Source: Methylovorus sp035565335 (GTDB lineage Bacteria; Pseudomonadota; Gammaproteobacteria; Burkholderiales; Methylophilaceae). Taken from it: a DNA stretch of 39,657 nt. The stretch lies in NCBI GenBank assembly GCA_035565335.1, contig DATMSO010000029.1, positions 1 through 39,657 of the forward strand, in the 5' to 3' direction. A model generated the notes under the pieces. The model was not told the DNA's origin. It was given only the letters and a program-made list of their open reading frames with translations, and did not search any database. The translations under genes and the position numbers were made by a program. Of the stretch, positions 1-7,864 are shown piece by piece (position 1 is the first letter of the stretch; every line of letters begins with the position of its first letter).

Positions 1-1
1 T

Positions 2-721
2 TCATTTTGATAGCCGTCTTTTGAGCTTGTATATTCTTCCCAGACCGCTTAGTGCATTCCAAATTTCTTTGCGAGACAGAGAGCTTTCACCTCGGATTCG
101 ATTAACAAAAATTGTGGGTACTTCACCTATGCTGTATTGACGGTAATGTAAGTTTACGAGGATCTCACTTAATGCAATAAAACCATTACCCAGCTTGCCG
201 CAGGTACGTGTCAATTCAACTGCGGATCGATGGCTGTATAATCTGAATCCATTGGTGTAGTCATAAACGGGTACGCGCAGTAGTACTCTTGCAAGAACAT
301 TGGCGCATTTCGAAAAAATTTTTCTTGATAATGGCCAGTTTATTATTTTGCTATCGGCTAGGTAACGACTGGCGATCAGAAGATCGATTTTTTTTTCATC
401 GGCGTATTTGATCAAACTTGGAATTTGAGATGGCGGGTGTGAGAAATCCGCGTCAATTTCCAGGAAATATTCATAATCTTTATTCAGGCACTCAATAATA
501 CCCAGAATGACGGCACTGCCACGGCCGCCTTTTTTCTCGCGATGTTTGATGGTAACTTGAGGATGGGCGAACTCTTTGATGGCCTTTACTGTTAGGAGGT
601 CGGGAGAGTCATCGACAATCAGAATATCTGCATGCGCATAGTGGTGCAGTATCTCTTTGCATAGATCCACAATATTCGAGCTCTCACCGTATGCAGGAAT
701 GACAACAGCAATTTTTTTCAT
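2..721 (-). CDS. Glycosyltransferase family 2 (dolichyl-phosphate mannosyltransferase-like)
   Basis: A 239-residue GT-A fold glycosyltransferase. It opens with the family pattern VVIPAYGESSNI and has the metal/nucleotide-sugar motif as DAD in EIDADFSHPP, near residue 91. DPM1-type enzymes move a sugar from a nucleotide sugar to a polyprenyl phosphate at the cytoplasmic face of the inner membrane; no C-terminal membrane segments are seen here, so it is the short soluble form. The start ATG overlaps the stop of the upstream fcl gene by four bases (ATGA), so the two are translationally coupled in a gmd-fcl-GT operon. The acceptor and sugar cannot be told from sequence; a polysaccharide or lipid-linked fucose or mannose role is inferred from the neighbours. 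The stop codon lies at the very edge of the window, so genes further downstream are not visible. Confidence 0.85.
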   Translation of the reverse strand: MKKIAVVIPAYGESSNIVDLCKEILHHYAHADILIVDDSPDLLTVKAIKEFAHPQVTIKHREKKGGRGSAVILGIIECLNKDYEYFLEIDADFSHPPSQIPSLIKYADEKKIDLLIASRYLADSKIINWPLSRKIFSKCANVLARVLLRVPVYDYTNGFRLYSHRSAVELTRTCGKLGNGFIALSEILVNLHYRQYSIGEVPTIFVNRIRGESSLSRKEIWNALSGLGRIYKLKRRLSK

Positions 722-1680
722 AACGATTTAATGATCCCTGTTCCCTGTTGGGCATTCATCGACTGCAGATAGTATTGATAAATTTTTTCTATACCTGACT
801 TAAGAGTAGTCCCTGCAGACCAACCCCAGCGTTCTTGACGTTCTACGCTCACTAATTTTCGCATCATGCCGACTGGTTTGCTTAGATTGTGGGTGAAGCC
901 ACCCTCGTACTCCATTACTTCGGCGGTTGCTTGGTAATACTCGTTAATTGAGTAATCATAGCCAAGGCCAATATTCATCATCGGGGGGAGCGAGTCAAAA
1001 CGGTGAATGGATTCAATAAGCGCATCTGCCAGGTCGCCTGCGTACATGAATTCTCGGCGCGCCGTACCATCGCCCCATATTTCGACGGTTTTTTCGCCTT
1101 TTTGCTTGGCTTGATAGACTTTGTGAATGATGGCTGGGATCAAATGTGAATGGGCTGGATCGAATTTGTCATGTCGGCCGTATAAATTACATGGGATGAG
1201 GGTTTTATATTGAAAACTGGCATCTTCGCGCATGATGTAATCACACAGTCGGGCAGTCATTATCTTCGCTAGGGCGTACCCTTCGTTTGTGGGCTCCAGT
1301 TCGCCTTTTAGCACAAACTCTTCGGGCAAGGGCTCATTGTGGTTGCGAGGATACATGCATGAGCTGCCAAGATTAAGCAGCCGTTTAACTCCTACCTGCT
1401 TTGAAGCCCACACTATGTTACGTCCCATATCCAGATTTTCGAGCAAAAATCCTACGGGTTCGCGCATGTTCGCCTGAATCCCCCCCACCTTTCCTGCCGC
1501 GTGAATGACCATGTCTGGGCGATGTTTTTCCAGATAAAGTTCCACTGCGCTGTAATTGCGGAGATCCAGCTCATGGCTCCGTGGCGTCAGCATCTCATGA
1601 GCGCAGATGGACGGATGCTCAAGCAGATTGCGCCCAACCATGCCGCCGCTACCTGTCAGCAAGATGCGTAATTTAGCCAT
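718..1680 (-). CDS. fcl: GDP-L-fucose synthase
   Basis: A 320-residue short-chain (extended) dehydrogenase, essentially the length of E. coli Fcl (about 321). The N-terminus carries the NADP-binding glycine motif TGSGGMVG, and the catalytic YxxxK is visible as YALAK after the conserved SSCMYPRN region that supplies the active-site Ser and Cys. The enzyme epimerises and reduces GDP-4-keto-6-deoxymannose to GDP-L-fucose in the cytoplasm, using the product of the adjacent gmd gene. It lies five bases downstream of the gmd stop and overlaps the following glycosyltransferase by four bases, so the three genes form one transcription unit for a fucose-containing glycan. Confidence 0.93.
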   Translation of the reverse strand: MAKLRILLTGSGGMVGRNLLEHPSICAHEMLTPRSHELDLRNYSAVELYLEKHRPDMVIHAAGKVGGIQANMREPVGFLLENLDMGRNIVWASKQVGVKRLLNLGSSCMYPRNHNEPLPEEFVLKGELEPTNEGYALAKIMTARLCDYIMREDASFQYKTLIPCNLYGRHDKFDPAHSHLIPAIIHKVYQAKQKGEKTVEIWGDGTARREFMYAGDLADALIESIHRFDSLPPMMNIGLGYDYSINEYYQATAEVMEYEGGFTHNLSKPVGMMRKLVSVERQERWGWSAGTTLKSGIEKIYQYYLQSMNAQQGTGIIKSL

Positions 1681-1685
1681 ATGGA

Positions 1686-2768
1686 TTATTCGTGCGGGAT
1701 AAAAGCGGCATAGCCATGCTGTTTAACCAGCTCATCTCTTTGTGCTGATTTAAGATCTTCACGCACCATCTCGGTAACAAGTTCATCAAACGAAATCCGA
1801 GGAACCCACCCCAGTTTGTTTTTTGCCTTGCTCGGGTCTCCCAGTAGCGTTTCTACTTCTGTCGGGCGGAAATATCTCGGATCGACCGCTACGATGCATG
1901 TTCCAGATTCGTCGTAACCTTTTTCGTTAACTCCTTCACCTTGCCAGGTAATGGCAAGCCCCAGTTCTTTTGCGGCGGCATTGACGAAATCACGAACGCT
2001 GTATTGCACGCCGGTAGCAATTACGAAATCTTCTGGATTTTCCTGTTGCAGCATGAGCCATTGCATCTCTACATAATCTTTGGCATGGCCCCAGTCCCGT
2101 TTTGCATTGAGGTTGCCGAGATACAGACATTCTTGCAGGCCCAGTTTTATGCGAGCCAATGCCCGTGTAATTTTACGGGTAACAAAGGTTTCGCCGCGGA
2201 TAGGCGATTCATGGTTGAAGAGGATGCCATTGCATGCATAAATGCCATAGGCCTCGCGGTAATTGACGGTAATCCAATACGCATAGAGTTTCGCTACCGC
2301 GTATGGACTGCGCGGATAGAAGGGGGTCGTTTCCTTTTGCGGAGTTTCCTGAACCAGACCGTAAAGCTCCGAAGTCGATGCCTGATAGAATCGGGTTTTT
2401 TTGGTCAGGCCCAGGATGCGGATTGCTTCAAGAATTCGTAAAGCACCTAGCGCGTCGGAGTTCGCTGTGTATTCAGGTTCTTCAAATGAGACCGCAACGT
2501 GGCTCTGGGCTGCCAGATTGTAAATTTCGTCAGGCTGAATCTTCTGGATAATATGCGTCAGGCTTGAAGAGTCGGTCATGTCGCCGTGATGCAGGTAGAA
2601 AGGCTTGCCGGATTCATGCACATCGTGGAACAGGTGATCAATGCGCGCAGTATTGAATAGCGAGCTACGACGCTTTATGCCATGGACCTCATACCCTTTG
2701 CTCAACAGAAATTCTGCGAGATAAGCGCCGTCCTGTCCTGTGACGCCGGTGATTAATGCCTTTTTCAT
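1686..2768 (-). CDS. gmd: GDP-mannose 4,6-dehydratase
   Basis: A 360-residue extended SDR enzyme that converts GDP-mannose to GDP-4-keto-6-deoxymannose. Visible marks are the N-terminal ITGVTGQDGAYLAEFL nucleotide-binding region, the catalytic STSELYG segment, the YxxxK as YAVAK, and the conserved NHESPIRGE block. I prefer the ATG at 2768 over an in-frame ATG nine codons upstream (2795). The inner one is preceded by AAGGA at good spacing and gives the usual MKKALITG start, while the outer one has no ribosome binding site. It is the first gene of the gmd-fcl-GT operon on the minus strand. Confidence 0.93.
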   Translation of the reverse strand: MKKALITGVTGQDGAYLAEFLLSKGYEVHGIKRRSSLFNTARIDHLFHDVHESGKPFYLHHGDMTDSSSLTHIIQKIQPDEIYNLAAQSHVAVSFEEPEYTANSDALGALRILEAIRILGLTKKTRFYQASTSELYGLVQETPQKETTPFYPRSPYAVAKLYAYWITVNYREAYGIYACNGILFNHESPIRGETFVTRKITRALARIKLGLQECLYLGNLNAKRDWGHAKDYVEMQWLMLQQENPEDFVIATGVQYSVRDFVNAAAKELGLAITWQGEGVNEKGYDESGTCIVAVDPRYFRPTEVETLLGDPSKAKNKLGWVPRISFDELVTEMVREDLKSAQRDELVKQHGYAAFIPHE

Positions 2769-3133
2769 TTGTTGTCCTTGATTATCTACGCTCATTCAGG
2801 CGAGCGTTGCAGCAGTGTCACTGCTTGGCATCACGATCTATAAGCCAGAAATGCGTATGCATGAATGCCATGAAATTTTAAACCGTAAGTTTAACATGGT
2901 GCCGACGATAAACTTAGGTCTAGAGTGATGCGCAAGATCAGGGTTGAGAACAAATACATCAGATGATGTTGGCAGGCTTCTCCCTCCGCATTTTCATGAA
3001 GAAGAGCCATGAGGAGGGGTGTTCACACTTATAGGCGAAAGATTATTGCGCTGGAGAAGTCACTGGAAAATCCTGAATTAGCAAGTCCAGAAGTCAGTGG
3101 TTAGTTATGGATCGGATTAATGAGGTTCAGGCC
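2769..3133. other. Intergenic region with an 8-bp dyad, likely gmd operon promoter region
   Basis: About 365 bases separate gmd from the sigma-54 activator gene, both read on the minus strand. I see no credible gene here. The one visible structure is an inverted repeat, TAAGTTTA at 2886-2893 and TAAACTTA at 2909-2916, in an A/T-rich patch about 120 bases upstream of gmd. It could be an operator for the polysaccharide operon. No clean sigma-70 -35/-10 pair could be assigned with confidence. Confidence 0.4.
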
Positions 3134-4282
3134 TCAGTCAATCAACCCCAGTTCCTTCAGCCTCGCCCTGAGAATATTTCGGCTGATGCCCAGCAGTCTT
3201 GCCGTATGTACCTGATTGTGATGGCAAAAATCATAGGCTTTGCTGACGAGCAGGTTGTTGACGATGTCAAACAGCTTGTCTGGGGATTCTTGAAACAGTT
3301 CGTAGAACACGGTTTCCAGAGGGTAGGTGGACACCTCGCCGCTTTGCCCTGCGCTGGGCTTGGCGGGTTTGGCTGGATGATGTGCCCGGGCGGCATGCTC
3401 TTCCCGTTGCAGCAGGGAGTGCGGCAGGTTGAGGTCGTGTGGTTGCAGGGTATTGGTGTTGGCAACCAGCAGCGCGCGGTGGATGACGTTTTCCAGCTCG
3501 CGAATATTGCCGGGCCAAGGGTATTCGAGCATCACGCGGATGGTTTCGGGTGCCAGTTGTGGCGCGGGAGTTTGGAGCCTTTCCTTGTATACATTGAGGA
3601 AGTGCTCGACCAGCGGCAGGATGTCACCACGGCGCTCGCGCAGAGGCGGGAGGTTGATGGGAACGACTTTGATGCGGTAGTAGAGGTCTTCGCGGAAGCG
3701 GCCGGCACGCACGGCTTCTTCCAGGTCGACGTTGGTGGCGGCGATCAGGCGCACGTTGATCGGGATGGCCTTGCGGGCGCCCACTCTGACCACTTCGCGC
3801 TCTTGCAATACGCGTAGCAGTTTGACCTGGGTCGACTGCGGCAGGTCGCCGATTTCATCGAGAAACAGCGTGCCGCCGTTGGCCGATTCAAACCAGCCGA
3901 TCTTGGATTGCGAGGCACCGGTGAAGGCGCCGCGCTCATAACCAAACAATTCGCTTTCTACCAGGGTTTCAGAGAACGCACCGCAATTCACGGCCTGAAA
4001 AGGCGCATGCTTGCGTTCGCTGAGGGCGTGCATCTGCCGGGCAATCAGTTCCTTGCCGGTGCCGGTTTCGCCGATGATCAATGCCGTGGCGTCGCTTTTG
4101 GCGACGCGCTCTATCATTCTCAATAGCTGTTGCGATTTTGGGTCGCTGAAGACCAGGGCGCTGGCCCGGATCGACAGGCTGACGGACGATGGATTGGGGT
4201 GCGTGATGACATGCTCGGCGCCTTTTAATGGCGGCGTGGTGTCATTCTCTTCCAGGTCGTAGTCCCATAATTGCGTTCGCAT
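3134..4282 (-). CDS. Sigma-54-dependent enhancer-binding activator without receiver domain (SfnR-like)
   Basis: A 382-residue AAA+ activator of RpoN holoenzyme. With the ATG at 4282 as start, Walker A is GETGTGKE at residues 71-78, the sigma-54 contact loop GAFTGA is at 118-123, and Walker B is in TLFLDEIGDLP around 138-148. A Fis-type helix-turn-helix closes the protein (TARLLGISRNILRARLKELG). There is only a short, featureless N-terminal stretch before the AAA+ domain: no receiver, GAF or PAS domain. That is the architecture of PspF and of SfnR, the dimethyl-sulfone activator of Pseudomonas putida; the SfnR comparison is from memory. A longer reading from a TTG at 4327 is possible but has poor start features. 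The gene diverges from the aldolase-1 operon, and I infer it controls the six -24/-12 promoters listed separately. A regulator with no sensor domain suggests control by its own synthesis, probably through sulfur starvation. Confidence 0.9.
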   Translation of the reverse strand: MRTQLWDYDLEENDTTPPLKGAEHVITHPNPSSVSLSIRASALVFSDPKSQQLLRMIERVAKSDATALIIGETGTGKELIARQMHALSERKHAPFQAVNCGAFSETLVESELFGYERGAFTGASQSKIGWFESANGGTLFLDEIGDLPQSTQVKLLRVLQEREVVRVGARKAIPINVRLIAATNVDLEEAVRAGRFREDLYYRIKVVPINLPPLRERRGDILPLVEHFLNVYKERLQTPAPQLAPETIRVMLEYPWPGNIRELENVIHRALLVANTNTLQPHDLNLPHSLLQREEHAARAHHPAKPAKPSAGQSGEVSTYPLETVFYELFQESPDKLFDIVNNLLVSKAYDFCHHNQVHTARLLGISRNILRARLKELGLID

Positions 4283-4429
4283 GGTGTGATGCTCTCTTTG
4301 GTAAATTGCAGGTGGCAATATAGCCAAATGTTATTAACATTTCCACTAATATCACATTATACCTATATAAGTGATGGTTATAACTTATGCAATATTGGCT
4401 GCGCGATATTCGTATAAATGCTGATAAAA

Positions 4430-4479
4430 GTGATGTCACGGCAACAGTCTTGTCAGCGCTAGTGTTTGCCAGCCAACAC
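4430..4479. promoter_or_regulatory. Paired activator sites (UAS) for the aldolase-1 operon
   Basis: Two 18-bp sites start 32 bp apart. Site 4430-4447 matches the island's best dyad (CTGTTGCCCAGGCAACAG) at 13 of 18 positions and keeps the right arm GGCAACAG. Site 4462-4479, GTGTTTGCCAGCCAACAC, keeps TGTT..CCAG.CAACA. They lie roughly 100-130 bp upstream of the -24/-12 promoter at 4577, the usual distance for a sigma-54 enhancer, and also upstream of the activator gene itself, so autoregulation is possible. Aligned by eye. Confidence 0.6.
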
Positions 4480-4576
4480 TTCCTCTCCTCCTGCTGAGTC
4501 TTCCATGCACGGCGCTTCTCGGTTAATGCCATGAATTTTAAAGACTAAATTTCATCACCTCTGCCGGTGTGTAATT

Positions 4577-4592
4577 TGGCATGGCTCTTGCG
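4577..4592 (+). promoter_or_regulatory. Sigma-54 (-24/-12) promoter of the aldolase-1 operon
   Basis: TGGCATGGCTCTTGCG has the invariant GG (4578-4579) and GC (4590-4591) exactly ten bases apart and agrees well with the RpoN consensus TGGCACGNNNNTTGCW. Transcription should begin about 12 bases after the GC, leaving a leader of about 45 bases before the ATG at 4650. It overlaps an in-frame ATG at 4581, which therefore cannot be the translation start if this promoter is used. Confidence 0.8.
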
Positions 4593-4649
4593 CCTGCAGG
4601 GATATGCATTTTCAGATGCAATTCACATACCACGATAGAGGGCAAAACC

Positions 4650-5396
4650 ATGAGCGTTACCGCAGTTGAAGTAAAAACAGAGCTGGATGACTTTGTACAA
4701 AGCGTGCTGGAAGAGGCGCAACTGGCGTTCGATGTATTCCGCGAGACAGGCACCATTACCGCCAATGGCACAGTCGGCTTTGTAGAGCGTGTGCCGGGCC
4801 AGGAAAAGCTGGTCATCGTCAATTACGGCGGCCCGTTCAACAAAGGCAAGAAGCTGGAACCGCTGGTGGTGGACTTTGATGGCAATGTCATCATCGGCAA
4901 GAGCGGGCTGGGTAATACCCGTTACAACAAGCTGTTCAAACAGCACGCGGATATCACCACGATCTCCCACGTGCATTCGCCTTACCTTGGTGCCTGGGCA
5001 CAGGCTCACCGCCCGCTGCCGATTCGCTACGTGCCGGTGCAACGTTTCAACCTGATACGCGAGATCCCGATCTACATCGATCGTCGCCAGCAGGAGGTCG
5101 ATTTCATTCTGGATCAGATTCGCCTTAATCCGCATAACATCGCCATTCTGGAAGCCAATGGCGGCTCCACCGTTTGGGGCAAGCAGGGCCTGCGCAAGCT
5201 GGCTGAGTTCATCCTGCTGCTGGAAGAGGGCGCGCTGATTCAAAGCCTGGCCGATTCGCTCGGTGGCTCACGTGACTATGGCCCAGGCGTACTGACCCAG
5301 CAGTGGAAAATGGCCAAGATCTATGACCAGGCCACCGCGTTGGGCCTGGTGCCGGCAAACGATAGTCCCCAAGCCAATCTGCAGGCAGCAGGTTAA
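4650..5396 (+). CDS. Class II aldolase/adducin-like protein, paralogue 1
   Basis: A 248-residue protein of the class II aldolase/adducin fold. Two metal ligands of the family are visible as the HxH in SHVHSPYLGAW, but the third ligand, normally the His of an (R)NHG motif, is replaced: the region reads LEANGGSTVWGKQG. Fuculose-phosphate-type aldolases use three His on one zinc, so metal binding or chemistry must differ, or the protein may be non-enzymatic like adducin. The start at 4650 has GAGGG upstream and lies just after the sigma-54 promoter. It heads an operon with a DszB-like desulfinase and an SsuA-like binding protein, and a paralogue at 22223 heads another unit of the same regulon. 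A role in handling the carbon product of desulfurisation is a guess. Confidence 0.8.
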   Translation: MSVTAVEVKTELDDFVQSVLEEAQLAFDVFRETGTITANGTVGFVERVPGQEKLVIVNYGGPFNKGKKLEPLVVDFDGNVIIGKSGLGNTRYNKLFKQHADITTISHVHSPYLGAWAQAHRPLPIRYVPVQRFNLIREIPIYIDRRQQEVDFILDQIRLNPHNIAILEANGGSTVWGKQGLRKLAEFILLLEEGALIQSLADSLGGSRDYGPGVLTQQWKMAKIYDQATALGLVPANDSPQANLQAAG

Positions 5397-5405
5397 GGAG
5401 CCGCC

Positions 5406-6449
5406 GTGAGCACAAGCACATCTCAGGCGATCGACCGGCTCTGGTTTACTCGTTGCCCGGTGCCCACCGCCACGGGCCTTGCCCATAAGCTGGGCTGGCT
5501 GGAATCCGAATTTGCCGCGGACGGCATTGCGCTGTCTACCTTGCAGGATCATCGCGAGCTGGCGCGCCATCATTACGATCACCAGGTGCCTACTTTGATA
5601 CGCGAAGGTGGCAATCTGCTGGCGATCGCGGCCCGTGCCCAGGGCGCGCCTACGCGCCTGATCGGCCTTACCTGGATAGACGAGTGGCAAACCATCCTGG
5701 TGCGCCCGGATTCCGGCATCACCGAGCCCGCGCACCTTAAAGGCCTGCGGCTTGCGCTGCCGGCCTTTATCGATCATCCGCTGCCGGCGCATATTCGCGG
5801 CAGCAGTATTGCCCGCGGCATGAGCCTGCAAGGCTATCGTGGCGCCCTCAAGATCGCCGGGCTTACGCTCGATGATGTCGAGCTGGTTGAAGTCGGCTCG
5901 GGGCAGGGTGGGCGCGAAGACCTGGGTGGCTTGTGGGATGGCATCGCGCAACTCGCCGCAGGCAAGGTGGATGCCGTCTATGTCAAAGGGGCCTCCGCCG
6001 TGGAAGCCGCGGCCAAACAGGGTGTGGTCGTCGGGATCAATCTGGATACCTACCCGGACCTGCAGTATCGCGTCAATAACGGCACACCGCGTCCTATCAC
6101 CGTTCACGAGCAGTTGCTGCAACAGCAGCCGGAGCTGGTCGCGCGTTTTCTGTATCAATCACTACGTGCATCCGAATGGGCAAAAACCAATCTGGACGGT
6201 GTGCGCAAAGTGCTGGAAGGCGAAACCCGTTCCGGTGGCATCGGCGTTCAGCAAGCCTACGGCGATCAATTCCATCTCAGCCTGGCGCCGGATTTATCTG
6301 ACGAGCGTTTGCATCTCTTCCGCCAGCAAAAGCATTTCATGCTGGTGCATGGTTTGCTGGATCGCGACTTTGATCTGGATGCCTGGGTAGAGCGCGGCCC
6401 GCTGGAAACGGCGCTTGCATGGCTGCAAGACGAGCGAAAAGCCGCCTGA
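5406..6449 (+). CDS. DszB-like sulfinate desulfinase, paralogue 1 (NMT1/periplasmic-binding fold)
   Basis: A 347-residue protein of the NMT1/SsuA fold that automated annotation would probably call an ABC substrate-binding protein. It has no signal peptide, so it should be cytoplasmic. It carries the three catalytic residues known for 2'-hydroxybiphenyl-2-sulfinate desulfinase DszB (Cys27, His60, Arg70) in matching contexts: Cys17 in TRCPVPTATG, His56 in HHYDHQVP, and Arg66 in the RxGG motif REGGN, with His and Arg ten residues apart as in DszB. DszB hydrolyses an aryl sulfinate to the phenol-free aryl and sulfite. I infer a sulfinate desulfinase, substrate unknown. The start is ten bases past the aldolase stop with AAGGAG before a GTG start at 5406. 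Confidence 0.78.
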   Translation: MSTSTSQAIDRLWFTRCPVPTATGLAHKLGWLESEFAADGIALSTLQDHRELARHHYDHQVPTLIREGGNLLAIAARAQGAPTRLIGLTWIDEWQTILVRPDSGITEPAHLKGLRLALPAFIDHPLPAHIRGSSIARGMSLQGYRGALKIAGLTLDDVELVEVGSGQGGREDLGGLWDGIAQLAAGKVDAVYVKGASAVEAAAKQGVVVGINLDTYPDLQYRVNNGTPRPITVHEQLLQQQPELVARFLYQSLRASEWAKTNLDGVRKVLEGETRSGGIGVQQAYGDQFHLSLAPDLSDERLHLFRQQKHFMLVHGLLDRDFDLDAWVERGPLETALAWLQDERKAA

Positions 6450-6498
6450 GGGGCGGGGATGGGCATCATGCCCAAATGAATGAATCAAGGAGTAGGCA

Positions 6499-7599
6499 AT
6501 GAAAGTAAATCTGGTGTATCGCCTGGCGATACTGGTAGCAAGTGTGGTGACCTTCTGGGCATTTATCGCCCAGCAGGCCGTGGCGGAAGAGGCGCCCAAG
6601 GTCGTGCGTATCGCCGTGGTCGCTTACAACCTCGGCGGCAAGACCTCGTATATGGGCGTGGATGCCGTCAATGATCTGGGCGGCCTGGAACAAAGTCTGG
6701 CAAAAAAAGGCATCAAGGTGGAGTGGGTGCCGGCATCCCACTCCGGCGTTGGCCCTATCATCAATGAAGCCTTTGCCAATGGCACCATTGATTTTGCTGC
6801 TTATGGCGACTTGCCGCCCATCATCCTCAATGCCGCCAAGCCAGTGGTACAACTGGTCGCGCCCTGGGGTAGCAATGGCAATTCCTATCTGGTGGTACCT
6901 GCCAATTCCACCGCCAAGAGCATTGTCGATCTCAAGGGCAAGCGCATTGCCTTGCATCGTGGCCGCCCGTGGGAGGCGACTTTTGCCGCCCTGGCCGCAT
7001 CGCAAGGGCTGACACTCAAGGACTTTAGGATTGTGAACGTCAATCCGCAGGTCGGGGCGGCAGCGCTCGCCAGCGGCACAGTGGATGGTTTTTTCAGCCT
7101 GAATGATGCGTACAACCTGCAGGATAAAGGCGTGGGCCGCATTATCTGGTCCACCAAAACCTCGCTCACCGACTACAAGCTGCGCGGCGGTATCTGGGCC
7201 ACCAACGCCTTTGTTACCCAATATCCTGAGATTACCCAGCTGGTGGTGAATGCCTACGTCAAAACCAGTTACTGGGCCGCGCAGGACGCTAATCGCGAAA
7301 AATACATCAAGGATTACTTGAGCTTGGTGCAACCGGAATCCGTGGTGCGCCGTGATTACGAAAGCGATGCCGTGGCCTGGAAAGACCGCTGGTCGCCGGT
7401 GTATGACGGGGTGCTGACCGCGCATTATCAACGTCTGGCCAGTTATGCAAAAAGCTCAGGCTTGATACGTAATGATGTCAATGTGCAGCAACTGCTGAAT
7501 CCCCGCTTTGTGAATCAGGCGCTGAAGGATCTCGGGCTCGAGCATTACTGGGTAGCGCGCGCTCCGCCGTCATCGGTCAATGTGGCTCAAGCCAGGTAA
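6499..7599 (+). CDS. Periplasmic substrate-binding protein, SsuA-like (sulfonate ABC importer)
   Basis: A 366-residue solute-binding protein with a clear signal peptide: positively charged start, hydrophobic core LAILVASVVTFWAFI, and probable cleavage after AVA near residue 29. The mature part has the NMT1/SsuA pattern (NEAFANGTIDFAAYGDLPPII, then DLKGKRIALHRG) of aliphatic sulfonate and related binding proteins. It should capture the substrate in the periplasm for the ATPase and permeases encoded in the next operon (7865-12425). Unlike the three DszB-like proteins it lacks the Cys/His/Arg set and is exported, so the island separates true binding protein from enzyme-like relatives. GGAG lies before the ATG. 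It is the last gene of the first operon and is followed by a terminator. Confidence 0.88.
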   Translation: MKVNLVYRLAILVASVVTFWAFIAQQAVAEEAPKVVRIAVVAYNLGGKTSYMGVDAVNDLGGLEQSLAKKGIKVEWVPASHSGVGPIINEAFANGTIDFAAYGDLPPIILNAAKPVVQLVAPWGSNGNSYLVVPANSTAKSIVDLKGKRIALHRGRPWEATFAALAASQGLTLKDFRIVNVNPQVGAAALASGTVDGFFSLNDAYNLQDKGVGRIIWSTKTSLTDYKLRGGIWATNAFVTQYPEITQLVVNAYVKTSYWAAQDANREKYIKDYLSLVQPESVVRRDYESDAVAWKDRWSPVYDGVLTAHYQRLASYAKSSGLIRNDVNVQQLLNPRFVNQALKDLGLEHYWVARAPPSSVNVAQAR

Positions 7600-7620
7600 G
7601 GCAAAACCGAAATAACCTCC

Positions 7621-7644
7621 AAGCCGTCGCAAGACGGCTTTTTT
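7621..7644 (+). terminator. Rho-independent terminator after the SsuA-like gene
   Basis: An 8-bp perfect stem AAGCCGTC / GACGGCTT with a GCAA loop is followed by a run of T, 21 bases after the stop at 7599. It ends the aldolase-1 / desulfinase-1 / binding-protein operon and insulates the next sigma-54 promoter. Confidence 0.9.
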
Positions 7645-7649
7645 CATGG

Positions 7650-7700
7650 CTGTTGCAGGGGAAACAACGTCATCTGATTTTGCTGTTGCCCAGGCAACAG
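7650..7700. promoter_or_regulatory. Paired activator sites (UAS) for the ABC/TonB operon, including the best dyad
   Basis: Site 7683-7700 is CTGTTGCCCAGGCAACAG, a perfect 8-bp inverted repeat with a 2-base centre and the clearest copy of the motif in the window. A second site, 7650-7667, matches it at 13 of 18 positions and starts 33 bp earlier, about three helical turns. The -24/-12 promoter begins at 7773, so the sites sit about 75-120 bp upstream of it, as expected for an enhancer-binding protein. Confidence 0.75.
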
Positions 7701-7728
7701 TTAGTTTTTTAGGCGCATGGGAAATTTA

Positions 7729-7740
7729 ATTAAGTTTATG
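7729..7740 (+). promoter_or_regulatory. Conserved 12-mer between UAS and promoter (IHF-like)
   Basis: ATTAAGTTTATG here recurs exactly at 23687-23698, and in both places it begins 44 bases before the start of the -24/-12 element. With the base before it, the sequence fits the IHF consensus WATCAANNNNTTR with two mismatches. DNA bending by IHF between enhancer and sigma-54 promoter is common, so that is the likely role, but it is an inference. Confidence 0.5.
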
Positions 7741-7772
7741 AAAGTAAAAAACAAAAATTAAATATCTTAGTC

Positions 7773-7788
7773 TGGCATACGCTTTGCA
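7773..7788 (+). promoter_or_regulatory. Sigma-54 (-24/-12) promoter of the ABC/TonB operon
   Basis: TGGCATACGCTTTGCA is a near-consensus RpoN element with GG at 7774-7775 and GC at 7786-7787, ten bases apart. The predicted transcription start is near 7799, giving a leader of 65 or 95 bases depending on which ATG of the ATPase gene is used. Confidence 0.85.
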
Positions 7789-7864
7789 TAGTCATATGGA
7801 CATTCATGCTCATGCTGTTTTGGAATAAGCAGCCCTGGGTAAACAGAGATGACGTCGCAACTCG

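Noticed and set aside
1941..2441. Plus-strand open frame opposite gmd
   Set aside because: It mirrors the well-supported gmd gene and has no ribosome binding site or recognisable domain.
3107..3817. A long plus-strand open frame opposite the sigma-54 activator
   Set aside because: It is a shadow of the activator gene, which has all AAA+ motifs on the other strand; the plus-strand protein shows no recognisable motif.
4581..4649. Upstream in-frame ATG extending aldolase 1
   Set aside because: It lies inside the sigma-54 promoter and before the predicted transcript start; the ATG at 4650 has a ribosome binding site and gives the paralogue-like N-terminus.
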